A stretch of 64,000 bases of DNA, taken from NCBI GenBank assembly GCA_002279935.1, contig NCCZ01000013.1, positions 1 to 64,000 of the forward strand. The letters are read 5' to 3'. This DNA is from Hyphomicrobium sp. 12-62-95. GTDB lineage: Bacteria; Pseudomonadota; Alphaproteobacteria; Rhizobiales; Hyphomicrobiaceae. The translations under genes were made by a program, and so were the position numbers. This document shows, in pieces, positions 34,057-42,573 of the stretch (position 1 is its first letter; every line of letters begins with the position of its first letter). The notes under the pieces are model-generated. The model was given only the letters and a program-made list of their open reading frames with translations, searched no databases and was not told the origin of the DNA.

Positions 34057-35514
34057 ATGTCGCGTGTTATATCCTCAGCCCGATTGCAAAATCAGGACCT
34101 CTCCACCGTTCCCTCATTACCACTCCCCCACAATATCGAAGCGGAGCAGGGGCTTCTTGGCGCACTTCTGGTCGATAACAACGCCTACGATCGCATCGCC
34201 GACATCCTGAGCCCCGAGCATTTTTATGCCCCCGTTCACGGCCGCATCTTCGACGCCATCTGCAATTACCTGCACAAGGGTCAGAACGCGTCGCCCGTCA
34301 CGCTGAAATCCTTCTTCCAGACCGATCCCGATCTCGAACATCTCGGCGGAGCAGCCTATCTCGCCGACCTGGCCGGAAGCATCATCTCGCTGATCAACAC
34401 CGAAGACTATGCAAAGACCATACGCGCCAGCCACCAGCAGCGCTGCCTGCTCGATATCGCTGACGACATGGCTCTGGCCGCGCGCGGCCAGGATATCGAC
34501 GCCACCCCCGCACAAATCATCGAAGACGCCGAGCAGCGCCTCTATGCGCTTGCCGAAACCGGCTCCGATAGCCACGGCCTGAAACCGTTCTCGCACTTTT
34601 CGCTCTCCGCCCTCGGGCAGGCGGAACGCGCCATCACATCATCGGGCAAAATCACCGGCATCACGACCGGGCTTCCCTCCATCGACCGCAAGCTGGGCGG
34701 ACTGCAAGACTCCGATCTCATCATTCTCGCCGGCCGCCCCTCGATGGGCAAAACCTCTCTCGCCCTCAACATCGCTTACAACGCCGCCCGCGCACGCCTC
34801 GAAACTGCGGGCGAGCAGGGGGGTATCGTCGCGTTCTTCTCGCTCGAAATGTCCGGCGATCAGCTGACCACCCGCATACTGGCCGACCAGGCCAAACTAC
34901 CGAGCGATGCCATTCGTAGAGGGGCCATCGACCAAACAGCCCTCAAAGCCTGCATCGATGCCGCCCAATACAACAACCGATTGCCGCTTTTCATCGATCA
35001 AAGCGGTACGCTTTCGCTGGCAACCCTCAGAAGCCGCGCCCGCCGCCTCAAGCGCACCCACGGCCTGCATTTGATCGTCATCGACTATCTTCAGCTCATG
35101 CACTCGCCATCCCGCCGCAACATTGATAACCGCACGGCCGAAGTGTCCGAAATCACCCGCGGCCTCAAGCAAATCGCCAAGGACCTGGACGTTCCCATTC
35201 TCGCCCTGTCGCAACTGTCCCGCGCACCCGAAATGCGCGAAGATAAGCGCCCACTGCTTTCCGATCTCAGGGAATCAGGCTCCATCGAGCAGGACGCCGA
35301 TGTCGTCATCTTCGTCTACCGCGAAGAATACTATCTAGCCCGCACCGAGCCGCAACCCGGCACCGACGATCACCTCAAATGGCAGCAGGCCATCGATGCA
35401 GCCGCCAACATCGCCGAAGCGATCATCGCCAAGCAGCGCCACGGCCCGATCGGAACCGTCAAGCTCAACTTCGAACCGGCTTTCACGCGCTTCACCGACA
35501 TGGGCGATCTTTGA
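34057..35514 (+). CDS. dnaB: Replicative DnaB-type helicase
   Basis: The 485-residue protein has the DnaB N-terminal domain (LPHNIEAEQGLLGALLVDNN, FYAPVHGRIFDAI) and the RecA-like motor. Walker A is LAGRPSMGKTSLALNIAYNA and Walker B lies in LIVIDYLQLMHSP; the H3 and H4 motifs are LSRAPEMREDKRPLLSDLRE and SGSIEQDADVVIFVYREEYY. It is full length. Together with the pVS1-like Rep it gives the element its own initiator and helicase. DnaB homologues are uncommon on small replicons. Confidence 0.95.
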   Translation: MSRVISSARLQNQDLSTVPSLPLPHNIEAEQGLLGALLVDNNAYDRIADILSPEHFYAPVHGRIFDAICNYLHKGQNASPVTLKSFFQTDPDLEHLGGAAYLADLAGSIISLINTEDYAKTIRASHQQRCLLDIADDMALAARGQDIDATPAQIIEDAEQRLYALAETGSDSHGLKPFSHFSLSALGQAERAITSSGKITGITTGLPSIDRKLGGLQDSDLIILAGRPSMGKTSLALNIAYNAARARLETAGEQGGIVAFFSLEMSGDQLTTRILADQAKLPSDAIRRGAIDQTALKACIDAAQYNNRLPLFIDQSGTLSLATLRSRARRLKRTHGLHLIVIDYLQLMHSPSRRNIDNRTAEVSEITRGLKQIAKDLDVPILALSQLSRAPEMREDKRPLLSDLRESGSIEQDADVVIFVYREEYYLARTEPQPGTDDHLKWQQAIDAAANIAEAIIAKQRHGPIGTVKLNFEPAFTRFTDMGDL

Positions 35515-36126
35515 TCAGCACTCGCGATTGCGCTCACGCTCAAACCCCCGATAGGGCTCGGCAGCATCACGTTCCGCCAGTTCCTTAGCCCGTGCCCTGA
35601 GCCCGGCCATAAACGCGCTTTCCTGCCGATCCTCTCCGTCCCGCTGCGAAGAGTCCCCGGAAGAAGAAGGAGGGGGGGTGTCGGGGTCGGAACCGGGGCA
35701 GCCGGGCCGCTGCGGCTCGGCCCTGGCGCGCATGGCGTCGACCTCATCGCGCTTGTCCGCCCGCCCCACATAGCGCACCGCAGCCTGAAATTCCGGCTTT
35801 ACGGACCGCAATCTGTCGATCGAAACAATCTTCACAGGGCGCTTTTCGATGACCCCTTTCACCCAGCGCGCTTCCGCCAGTTTCACCCGGTCCCAGTCAC
35901 TGCGCATAACATCGGGCATACCGCGTGCCTCTCCCAGCACTTGCGCTTTCGTCACCTCGTGCAAAAAACGGCGCTCGACATCGCTGCGCGGCTCGATCCT
36001 GTAGCCCTGAAGCTGCGGCTTCCCGCCCGAAAAACCCGGAGGATGCAGTTCAGGAGCAGGGGCCGCCCGCGCCCGCCTGCGCTCCCGCGATCTCTTCCAG
36101 CTGGCCGAGCTTCTCAGCGTTGCCAT
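35515..36126 (-). CDS. Hypothetical protein
   Basis: The 203-residue product is basic at the N-terminus (SWKRSRERRRARAAPAP). It has a central segment ERRFLHEVTKAQVLGEARGM and VRYVGRADKRDEVDAMRARA, then a low-complexity Ser/Pro/Asp stretch. No family was recognised. It ends directly against the dnaB stop (convergent). Confidence 0.55.
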   Translation of the reverse strand: MATLRSSASWKRSRERRRARAAPAPELHPPGFSGGKPQLQGYRIEPRSDVERRFLHEVTKAQVLGEARGMPDVMRSDWDRVKLAEARWVKGVIEKRPVKIVSIDRLRSVKPEFQAAVRYVGRADKRDEVDAMRARAEPQRPGCPGSDPDTPPPSSSGDSSQRDGEDRQESAFMAGLRARAKELAERDAAEPYRGFERERNREC

Positions 36127-36222
36127 GACCCACCATCCCTAAACTTGGCCGCTTGATTGCAGCTCCGCGCGCTTGTCGTAGGCAGCACGGGCCGCCCCAA
36201 TGTCATGACCAATGCCAGTCTC

Positions 36223-36825
36223 CTAGACCAACCCCTGGACATCAGTCCGGCAGCGCGTGCAGACGCGCCGATAGCCTTGTCGGCCGCTACCAACCGGAAT
36301 ATGCGACCGCGCCTGATCGCCGAACTTCCGCGCCTGCGCTCTGATCAGAGCTTGCGCGCAATCCTTGCACCCCAGCATCAGCATCGCCGCGTCCCACGCT
36401 TCCCCCAAGCTCACCGAAATATCGAGCAGCAGGCCCAGATCGGCAGTTTTGCCCGGCCCCGGCCCAACACCTGAAAAGCCGCCCCCGCCCACCACTTCGC
36501 GCGGGCCGACCGCCTGCAGCACCAGTGAGGCATCTTCGCAAAACTCAAGACATTCACCCAGATGGGGTGCTTCCGCCTCCCAGATGATCTCGAGCTTTTC
36601 TTCGATATCCCTGACCGAGCAGGCCACACAGCGATGGAACCTGAAGGCCTGAATCCAGGCCACCATCGTGCTCTTGACCACCTCATCGACTCTGGTTTCA
36701 AGAAACGCGTTCTCTTCGTCATGTGAGCTCATCGAAATCCTGGCTCCGCTCACGGCAGCATTGCCGATCCTCCCAACCTGAGAAAGCCAGCCTTCAAAAT
36801 CAGCCCCGGCGGCAGAAATTTTCAC
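36223..36825 (-). CDS. Hypothetical protein with paired cysteines
   Basis: The 200-residue product starts MKISAAGADFEGWLSQVGRI (alternative Met at 36732). It carries CVAC, CEDA, CKDC and CTRC motifs (FHRCVACSVRDIEEKLEIIW, MLGCKDCAQALIRAQARKFG, YRRVCTRCRTDVQGL), which suggest a zinc-binding fold. No family was recognised. It is upstream of the preceding gene on the same strand after about 100 bp. Confidence 0.55.
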   Translation of the reverse strand: MKISAAGADFEGWLSQVGRIGNAAVSGARISMSSHDEENAFLETRVDEVVKSTMVAWIQAFRFHRCVACSVRDIEEKLEIIWEAEAPHLGECLEFCEDASLVLQAVGPREVVGGGGFSGVGPGPGKTADLGLLLDISVSLGEAWDAAMLMLGCKDCAQALIRAQARKFGDQARSHIPVGSGRQGYRRVCTRCRTDVQGLV

Positions 36826-37088
36826 GCCGCGCTAGAGCCCGCCAGCAGAGAAAAGGCTCCGCAGGAGCCAATGGGCGCGGCCCCGGGGGTGCAGAGAGAG
36901 AGAGTAGTCAGCCCTCGGGGTCGCCCCACACCCGCTTAAGTCCCAGCGGAAGCCTCACCCACCCTTCCGAGAAAATCCGCAGCAGGCGCCCCCTACGCTT
37001 GAAATTAGATTTCGATCTTCCAAAAGCTCTGAATAGCCGCCGCATACGGCGGTATGGAAATTCGCTTTGACTTTACATTTCTGCTACC

Positions 37089-37514
37089 ATGGATAGAAAG
37101 AAAGGTTTCGTTTTGAATTACTACGAGTATCCATTTATTCCCCCTTATGCCATTTTCGTATTTGCCAGCAATTTAGCCGGGCTGCACGTTACGGGTCCTG
37201 CCCGTATCGCCTCCGAGCACTACGGCGCCCTCGACGGACAAGCAGCCGGCCTGCAAGGTCGCTCCTACGCCATTCCCGTCAAAGACGAGAACCTGAAATC
37301 AATCCCGCTGTCCGACGTCAAACCGCACGTCGATCGCTTCATCGGATTTGCCCGCGGCAACCCGCAGCTGCGCTTTGTGCTGATCCCGCCCGGTCTCACC
37401 GATATCGCCGAGCGCAGCCCCCGGCACGCGCCGCTCTTTAACCGCGCGCCGCACAACGTCATCCGGCCGAAGCCCTGGGGCGCCCAGCCTCTCATCGCCC
37501 CGGAGATCGAATGA
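37089..37514 (+). CDS. A1S_2505-like phage/plasmid protein
   Basis: The 141-residue product contains AIFVFASNLAGLHVTGPARI and ASEHYGALDGQAAGLQGRSY, then AIPVKDENL and a final FIGFARGNPQLRFVLIPPGL. This resembles a conserved family with an FGSNxxGxHGxGAA motif found in phages and mobile elements, whose role is unknown. The ATG at 37089 lacks a clear ribosome binding site; a TTG at LNYYEY preceded by AAAGG is an alternative start. It overlaps the next small gene by 4 bp (ATGATGA). Confidence 0.65.
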   Translation: MDRKKGFVLNYYEYPFIPPYAIFVFASNLAGLHVTGPARIASEHYGALDGQAAGLQGRSYAIPVKDENLKSIPLSDVKPHVDRFIGFARGNPQLRFVLIPPGLTDIAERSPRHAPLFNRAPHNVIRPKPWGAQPLIAPEIE

Positions 37515-37669
37515 TGAAAAACATAACCGATCGTCCGCAGCCGCCCGATCCCGATCCCGAGCCTTCGGCTTCGCTGCAAACGCACTGGATGCGGCTTGCC
37601 GATGCCGTGCGCCCCATCATGAAAGTCCTCACAGCGCGAGACCACACAGATTGGGAGCCCCGGCCATGA
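37511..37669 (+). CDS. Small hypothetical protein, 52 residues
   Basis: A short frame begins MMKNITDRPQPPDPDPEPSA and ends in ARDHTDWEPRP. It starts in the stop codon of the preceding gene and overlaps the next start by 4 bp, so it is flanked by translational couplings on both sides. This supports it as a real gene despite its size and lack of family. Confidence 0.5.
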   Translation: MMKNITDRPQPPDPDPEPSASLQTHWMRLADAVRPIMKVLTARDHTDWEPRP

Positions 37670-38100
37670 GCACCAATGAAAAAGTCAGGGGTGTCCTGCG
37701 CACCTATCTCGAACTGCCGCCGATCGAGCGCCATCCTGTGCTCGACCGCCTGGTCAAGCCGCAACTTCTCGAGAAAGCCGCTCCGCCCGAAGCAACACTG
37801 CTCTCGCGGCATATCCGCCTGAGCCTGCTGGTTGGCGATCTCTACGACGAGCTCGGGCATTACATCGCGCCCGACAACCAGGACGGCGCCGACGATATTC
37901 ACGACGGCTATCAGCGCACCAAAGGCAGGCTGGACCGCGCCCACGCGCTCCTGCGGGAAAACGCCCGCAGAGCCCAACACCTTCTCGGTGAGCAGCAGGA
38001 CAACGCCCCCGGCAGTTTCCTTGAACGCCTTCGCCGCCAGGCCAATCAACGCCCGCCGCAGCGCGCGCGCCTTTACATCCCCGAGCTGGAGTTAGACTGA
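37666..38100 (+). CDS. Hypothetical helical protein
   Basis: The 144-residue product starts MSTNEKVRGVLRTYLELPPI and is mostly helical (LLSRHIRLSLLVGDLYDELG, YQRTKGRLDRAHALLRENAR). It overlaps the preceding small gene by ATGA. No family was recognised. It may be part of an operon from 37089 to 38326. Confidence 0.58.
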   Translation: MSTNEKVRGVLRTYLELPPIERHPVLDRLVKPQLLEKAAPPEATLLSRHIRLSLLVGDLYDELGHYIAPDNQDGADDIHDGYQRTKGRLDRAHALLRENARRAQHLLGEQQDNAPGSFLERLRRQANQRPPQRARLYIPELELD

Positions 38101-38101
38101 C

Positions 38102-38326
38102 ATGCCCATCACCATCGGCTCGCCAGATGGATACTGGTTCGCGCTTCTGGAACAGCGCCGCATCGCCCGGGTGTTCCACCACGATAAGATCATCGCCCGC
38201 GCATTCTATGCGGAGCAGGGGCCTAGCACCCCCTCTACCATCTTTAATCGCATCATCGAACGGCACCGCGCCCGCGCGCAGGCGCTCTCACACGCGCCGC
38301 ACTCCTCGATCGAGCATGAGATCTAG
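38102..38326 (+). CDS. Small hypothetical protein
   Basis: This 74-residue product (MPITIGSPDGYWFALLEQRR, IARVFHHDKIIARAFYAEQG) begins one base after the preceding stop, which implies coupling. No family was recognised. Confidence 0.55.
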   Translation: MPITIGSPDGYWFALLEQRRIARVFHHDKIIARAFYAEQGPSTPSTIFNRIIERHRARAQALSHAPHSSIEHEI

Positions 38327-38412
38327 CCGCGCCCTTTAATCGGATTCCCCGTTGTCCAAGACCAATTCAGGAGCCCACCCGACAAACCACCCAATCAAAT
38401 AGAGCAGGCCTC

Positions 38413-39486
38413 ATGACCCCGACCGACGAACAGCGCGCCGCCACCGAGGCCTTCCAGCACAACCGCCTACTGAAAATCACAGCCTTCGCCGGCGCCGGCA
38501 AAACCACCACACTGCAGCTGCTGGCCGAAACCAGCTCTGAGCGCGGCCTGTACCTGGCTTTCAATCGCCAGATCGCGGTCCATGCGCAAAAACGCTTCAA
38601 GACTGTCGATTGCCGGACCACGCATTCTTTGGCCTGGCGCGCCATCCAGGCCAAACGCGATTATTCGGTCGAAAAGATGCAGGGCAAAATGTCACCTGCC
38701 GCGCTGGCCGACCTTCTCAAGCTCGAAGACTTCAAAATCTCGGCCAACGTCACCTTTACGCCCATCCAGCACGCGCATCTGCTCGCCCGTACCGTCGCTC
38801 GCTTCTGCCAGAGCGCCGACGATGAAGTATGCCCCGGGCACGTTCCGCACTATCAGCGCATCGAAAAGCTGCCGCCCGCGCTGCTGGCTTCTACCCGCCA
38901 ATACGCTGCGGAACGCGCGGCCGATCTATGGAACCGCATGACCCACCCCGAAGACCCGATCGCGCTCGGCCATGACGGCTATCTGAAACTCTGGGCGCTC
39001 GGAAAACCCCGGCTGCCGTTTGATTATGTTCTTCTCGATGAGGCCCAGGACACCAATCCGGTTATCCTCGAAACCCTGCGCGCCCAGGATTGCCGGCTCG
39101 TGGTCGTCGGCGACCCCTGGCAGATGATCTACGAGTTCCGCAACGCCCTCAACGCCATGAAAGCCTTGAAGGGCGGCGCCAACACCTATCTTACCCAATC
39201 CTTCCGCTTCGGCGATGCTCTGGCTTCCGAAGCCAGCAAAGTCCTCTCCACGCTTGGCGAACGCAAAACCCTGCGCGGCAACCCGGCGCTGACGACCGAA
39301 ATCCTCCCGGAAGAAGAGGGCGCCCCCGACTGTGTGCTGGCCAGAACGAATGCCTCGGTCATGGCCGAAACCATTGCCGCCCTCGCCGCCGGAAAGTCCC
39401 CTTACATCCTCGGCGGCACGTTTGACCTTAAGCGCATGCTGATCGACGTCACCGCTCTCAAAAGCGGACGCGCCGCCATACCGTGA
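38413..39486 (+). CDS. SF1 (UvrD-like) helicase, N-terminal part of a split gene
   Basis: The 357-residue product carries the UvrD-family motifs I to IV: Q-motif region TPTDEQRAATEAFQ, Walker A ITAFAGAGKTTTLQLLAETS, DYVLLDEAQDTNPVILETL, VVGDPWQMIYEFRNALNAM and LTQSFRFGDALASEASKVL. It ends LKSGRAAIP without motifs V and VI. These are in the next frame, which starts within its stop codon (GTGA). Homologous helicases are single chains of about 500 residues, so this is either a frameshift or a coupled two-part gene. Confidence 0.85.
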   Translation: MTPTDEQRAATEAFQHNRLLKITAFAGAGKTTTLQLLAETSSERGLYLAFNRQIAVHAQKRFKTVDCRTTHSLAWRAIQAKRDYSVEKMQGKMSPAALADLLKLEDFKISANVTFTPIQHAHLLARTVARFCQSADDEVCPGHVPHYQRIEKLPPALLASTRQYAAERAADLWNRMTHPEDPIALGHDGYLKLWALGKPRLPFDYVLLDEAQDTNPVILETLRAQDCRLVVVGDPWQMIYEFRNALNAMKALKGGANTYLTQSFRFGDALASEASKVLSTLGERKTLRGNPALTTEILPEEEGAPDCVLARTNASVMAETIAALAAGKSPYILGGTFDLKRMLIDVTALKSGRAAIP

Positions 39487-39959
39487 CCGGCTTCGCCGGC
39501 TCGGAGGAGGGGCAAGATCTCACGGCCTTCGTCAAGCTGGTCAGCGAGCACGGCGAAGATGCCCTGACACAGGCCATCGCCAACACCGCCGCCTCGCCCG
39601 GCCAGGCTCAGATCACGATCGGCACCGCCCACAAAGCCAAAGGCTGCGAATGGAACAGCGTACGTTTGTGCCGGGATTTCCTGACCCAGCCCGTGCTAAC
39701 CCGGAAATCCAGCGCGGACCCCGAGATCCGCCTGTTCTACGTGGCCATGACCCGAGCCAAACGAGCCCTGTCGGTCGATCCCGAAATGATGGCCATCTTT
39801 ACGGGCGATAGGAGCTCCACCGATGCGTCCTCCGTCCCGCCACCCCAGACCTGCGCTTCACACGCTTCAACGCATACAGGGGCTCCCAAACCCGAACCCA
39901 AGCCTGATTTCATGAACACCCTATTCAACAAAGCTGCCAGGCGCAGGGCCAACGAATAG
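39483..39959 (+). CDS. SF1 (UvrD-like) helicase, C-terminal part
   Basis: The 158-residue frame begins with GTG in the overlap with the preceding stop. It contains motif V (ITIGTAHKAKGCEWNSVRLC) and motif VI (IRLFYVAMTRAKRALSVDPE), followed by a low-complexity tail. Alone it cannot be a helicase. With the preceding part it would make a full SF1 enzyme, missing only a short linker at the join. Confidence 0.8.
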   Translation: MTGFAGSEEGQDLTAFVKLVSEHGEDALTQAIANTAASPGQAQITIGTAHKAKGCEWNSVRLCRDFLTQPVLTRKSSADPEIRLFYVAMTRAKRALSVDPEMMAIFTGDRSSTDASSVPPPQTCASHASTHTGAPKPEPKPDFMNTLFNKAARRRANE

Positions 39960-39970
39960 CATTCGCCGTC

Positions 39971-40243
39971 TCAGACACGGTTCAACTCTGCTCCCACCCA
40001 AGCAAACGCCAGACCCATCGCATAAGCCCCACTCGCCGCGAGCAACCCCTGCAAAACCGACACCGCCCACACACTTGCCGCCGTGCGCTCTTTACCGACC
40101 TCCCGTGCCAATCCCCACAGTTGCCAATACTTATCCGCAACCGTCAGGTGCAGCGCGATCCCACCCAGAGCAGCGGCCCACCAGCCGAGCCCAAGCACCC
40201 CGGCGACCGCCATGGACAAAAGCAACAAGAACCCCGGTGCCAT
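39971..40243 (-). CDS. Small integral membrane protein
   Basis: The 90-residue product has three hydrophobic segments (LLLLSMAVAGVLGLGWWAAA, LGGIALHLTVA and ASVWAVSVLQGLLAASGAYA). It ends 3 bp before the next minus-strand gene's stop. No family was recognised; an inner-membrane location is likely. Confidence 0.55.
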   Translation of the reverse strand: MAPGFLLLLSMAVAGVLGLGWWAAALGGIALHLTVADKYWQLWGLAREVGKERTAASVWAVSVLQGLLAASGAYAMGLAFAWVGAELNRV

Positions 40244-40246
40244 CCG

Positions 40247-40738
40247 CTATTCCACTCCGATACGCCCCGATGCAATGTGAACCGCCGGGAAAATCCCGTC
40301 ATCCGCGAAATATCGCTTCAGCTCATCGATCTCCGCTTGCCTCAGCGAAACCCCTCCGCGCGGCAACAGGGCTGCGATCTCATCCCCAATCTGATCGACC
40401 GCAAGCGCGATCGACTCCGAAAAACGCAACGGTTTGCGTTCGATCAGCGAGACGTACCCAATTGTCTCAACGTGGCTACACCCCACGCATGCAACCGCAG
40501 CCGACTCCTCGAGCTCAACCGCCTGCGTAAACGCCGGCGCCAATTTCCAAGCCATGAACCTCGAAACCATGCCGAGCTGTCGCTTCCGCTCTTGGGCATC
40601 AGCCGAATGCGTTATCCCGATCCACCAATCGCCCTCCGGAGATGCAATCCGAAACTGCGGGTCCAATTCATCCTCGATAAGCGCAATCAACCGCTGCGCC
40701 CGCTTCAAGTCCGCCAGAACAAGCTCCCTCAGCCCCAT
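40247..40738 (-). CDS. Hypothetical protein
   Basis: The ATG at 40738 (MGLRELVLADLKRAQRLIAL) gives 163 residues; the longer frame has a Gly-rich leader of poor quality. The product includes GDWWIGITHSADAQERKRQL and MVSRFMAWKLAPAFTQAVEL, then VSLIERKPLRFSESIALAVD. The WWIGI and helical core resemble small plasmid proteins of unknown role. It is directly upstream of the membrane-protein gene on the same strand. Confidence 0.58.
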   Translation of the reverse strand: MGLRELVLADLKRAQRLIALIEDELDPQFRIASPEGDWWIGITHSADAQERKRQLGMVSRFMAWKLAPAFTQAVELEESAAVACVGCSHVETIGYVSLIERKPLRFSESIALAVDQIGDEIAALLPRGGVSLRQAEIDELKRYFADDGIFPAVHIASGRIGVE

Positions 40739-40953
40739 CAGCCCCTCAGCCCTGATTCCAGACCTAGCGTGCATTCCTGATATGCAGATGCCTCCGCCCC
40801 CGGAGGCTATAAACCTGTGCATCCTGATCCAATAATTACACCGTAACGCCCAATCCGCCTCGCTTCCACCATTCCACTATGACACGGGTCTGGCATCCTT
40901 CGGCAGATCAGGAACACCCCATTTCAAAAAGCATTTCAGTTGGGAGTTTGCCG

Positions 40954-41088
40954 ATGCGCTGCGTTACCCTGCTGATCACAACCCTGATCATTTCAGCTTG
41001 CAGCGGCGGGCCCCCGCCCGACACGTTTGTCACCTGCGCCCATGACGCAGCGGATAGACCGGCAACGGGCAAGGGCTGCGGCGCATAG
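40954..41088 (+). CDS. Small lipoprotein
   Basis: The 44-residue frame MRCVTLLITTLIISACSGGP ends in a lipobox (ISAC) directly after the hydrophobic segment, so it would be lipidated at that Cys. The short mature part holds two more cysteines. Small lipoproteins of this type on plasmids can act in entry exclusion or lysis; none is shown here. Confidence 0.45.
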   Translation: MRCVTLLITTLIISACSGGPPPDTFVTCAHDAADRPATGKGCGA

Positions 41089-41166
41089 ATTAGCTCTCCA
41101 GAAGGACAGGGCTTCATTTTTTGGCTTTGACACGCTTGGCGCGCCGCTGACACTTCGCATACGCTC

Positions 41167-41520
41167 GTGTGCCCTCTTTTCATCACAACACGGATAGGGC
41201 ACACTTATCATGTGAAACCAAGCTTCCCCAAAAACCGCGCCCGTTCCTCATCTCCGCGCAGATCTTCGGCTTCTATTTCAGATCCTCTCAAAGTCAAGCT
41301 CGCCGGCAAAGACGATGCGCCGCTCTCGATGTCCCAGCTGCGCGATGGCCTCTATGAAACCGTGCGCCGGCTGCTTCCCTACGACAAACACTACCGTGTA
41401 AAGCGCGCCGCAATCTATCTCACAGTTATCGATGAGAACGGCCACCCTGTGCAGATCTCTCAAACCGGCGAATGGACCATCTATCCATACCAGTGTGCCG
41501 CAGAGGACTTCGACACCTGA
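41167..41520 (+). CDS. Hypothetical protein
   Basis: The frame reads LAGKDDAPLSMSQLRDGLYE, TVRRLLPYDKHYRVKRAAIY, LTVIDENGHPVQISQTGEWT. The central helix and beta hairpin are plausible for a small protein. The start is uncertain; a GTG at 41212 (VKPSFPKNRARSSS) is as likely as the ATG. No family was recognised. Confidence 0.5.
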   Translation: MCPLFITTRIGHTYHVKPSFPKNRARSSSPRRSSASISDPLKVKLAGKDDAPLSMSQLRDGLYETVRRLLPYDKHYRVKRAAIYLTVIDENGHPVQISQTGEWTIYPYQCAAEDFDT

Positions 41521-41822
41521 CCGATATCGCCCGTATCAACACTATTTAGGCGATCTCCGCCCGAACAAAGCTTGCAATGCCTCTTCCGAATTAAAGCTCT
41601 TCTTTCCAGCGGAAGGTGGCAGGGTCCCTGCGGTCAAGCGCCTCAAAATCGAAATTGATCCGTTCTGAAACGGACGAGGTGGCGTTCCCCTAAAAATGAA
41701 GAAATGTCGTTGCTGCAGCCCCCCCCGGAAAGAACACTCTACATTGAAATATTTGAGTTTTAGAAACGCATATGTTAATATACATAACATTTACAAACAA
41801 TAACAAGAAACGAGACTTGATT
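41521..41822. other. AT-rich intergenic region
   Basis: No gene is supported here. The right half is markedly AT-rich (TATGTTAATATACATAACAT near 41770) and precedes an AT-rich gene, so a promoter is likely there. The base composition differs from the GC-rich surroundings. Confidence 0.5.
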
Positions 41823-42377
41823 ATGAAGATTGCCGAGAAGGAGGAAGTCGTATTTTATTCTATTGACGATGAGGAGTCTGACGAGAAATCATTTTATCCA
41901 ACTGATATCGCCGATATTTCTCATCTGTATTGGGACGACGAGTGGGTGGATGGTGAAGAGACCTGTTTTTGTGTGCATCGTCGCCAAGCGCAGGAAGATT
42001 ATTGGCAGGAAAGAAGGGTTGAGACGCTTAGCTCGACAACCTTGGCAGATCTGCAGGCGCGGCACGCGCTCGTTCAGCTCGGTCCCAGGATGTGGGTTCC
42101 AGCGCGGAATATCGCGAACGTGTGGACGGAGAAGGGCGTGACGATGGTGGACATTGGAGACTTGCATCCGGAGCGATCAAAGCGACCGGCTGAGGATGTC
42201 CTTCACGATTGTCGTCGTGAATTGCAGAGAGTTTATTCCCGGCCCGCGCCGCCCTCTGAGTTTGGATATCAGGATGGCATGCTTCTGATGAGCCCGCAGC
42301 AGTTGCGGAGCGCCATCGACCGAATCGATGCGTCGTTTTCAAATCGCGGCGCAACACCGTTCCTGCCGGGGTTTTAA
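41823..42377 (+). CDS. Hypothetical protein, compositionally foreign
   Basis: The ATG at 41823 (MKIAEKEEVVFYSIDDEESD) gives 184 residues. The product is acidic at the N-terminus and continues YPTDIADISHLYWDDEWVDG and MLLMSPQQLRSAIDRIDASF. Codon use is AT-richer than the neighbours. No family was recognised. It opens the defence-like part of the element, convergent with the IetAS genes. Confidence 0.6.
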   Translation: MKIAEKEEVVFYSIDDEESDEKSFYPTDIADISHLYWDDEWVDGEETCFCVHRRQAQEDYWQERRVETLSSTTLADLQARHALVQLGPRMWVPARNIANVWTEKGVTMVDIGDLHPERSKRPAEDVLHDCRRELQRVYSRPAPPSEFGYQDGMLLMSPQQLRSAIDRIDASFSNRGATPFLPGF

Positions 42378-42573
42378 AGCCATGACCACTGCGACGAACG
42401 AGCTCGAGTTTGAAAAGAGATGGTGGCATAATATCCGCTGCCTCTCTCGTTGCTGCGAGCAGAGATCAAGGCGGTGGGCAGGGGGAACGATGGCGCCGGC
42501 GGATGCACCCATACGACAGACTATTTCCGACCATGCCTCGGAAAACGGGAGAGCTTCCAACCCCTTTGATGAT

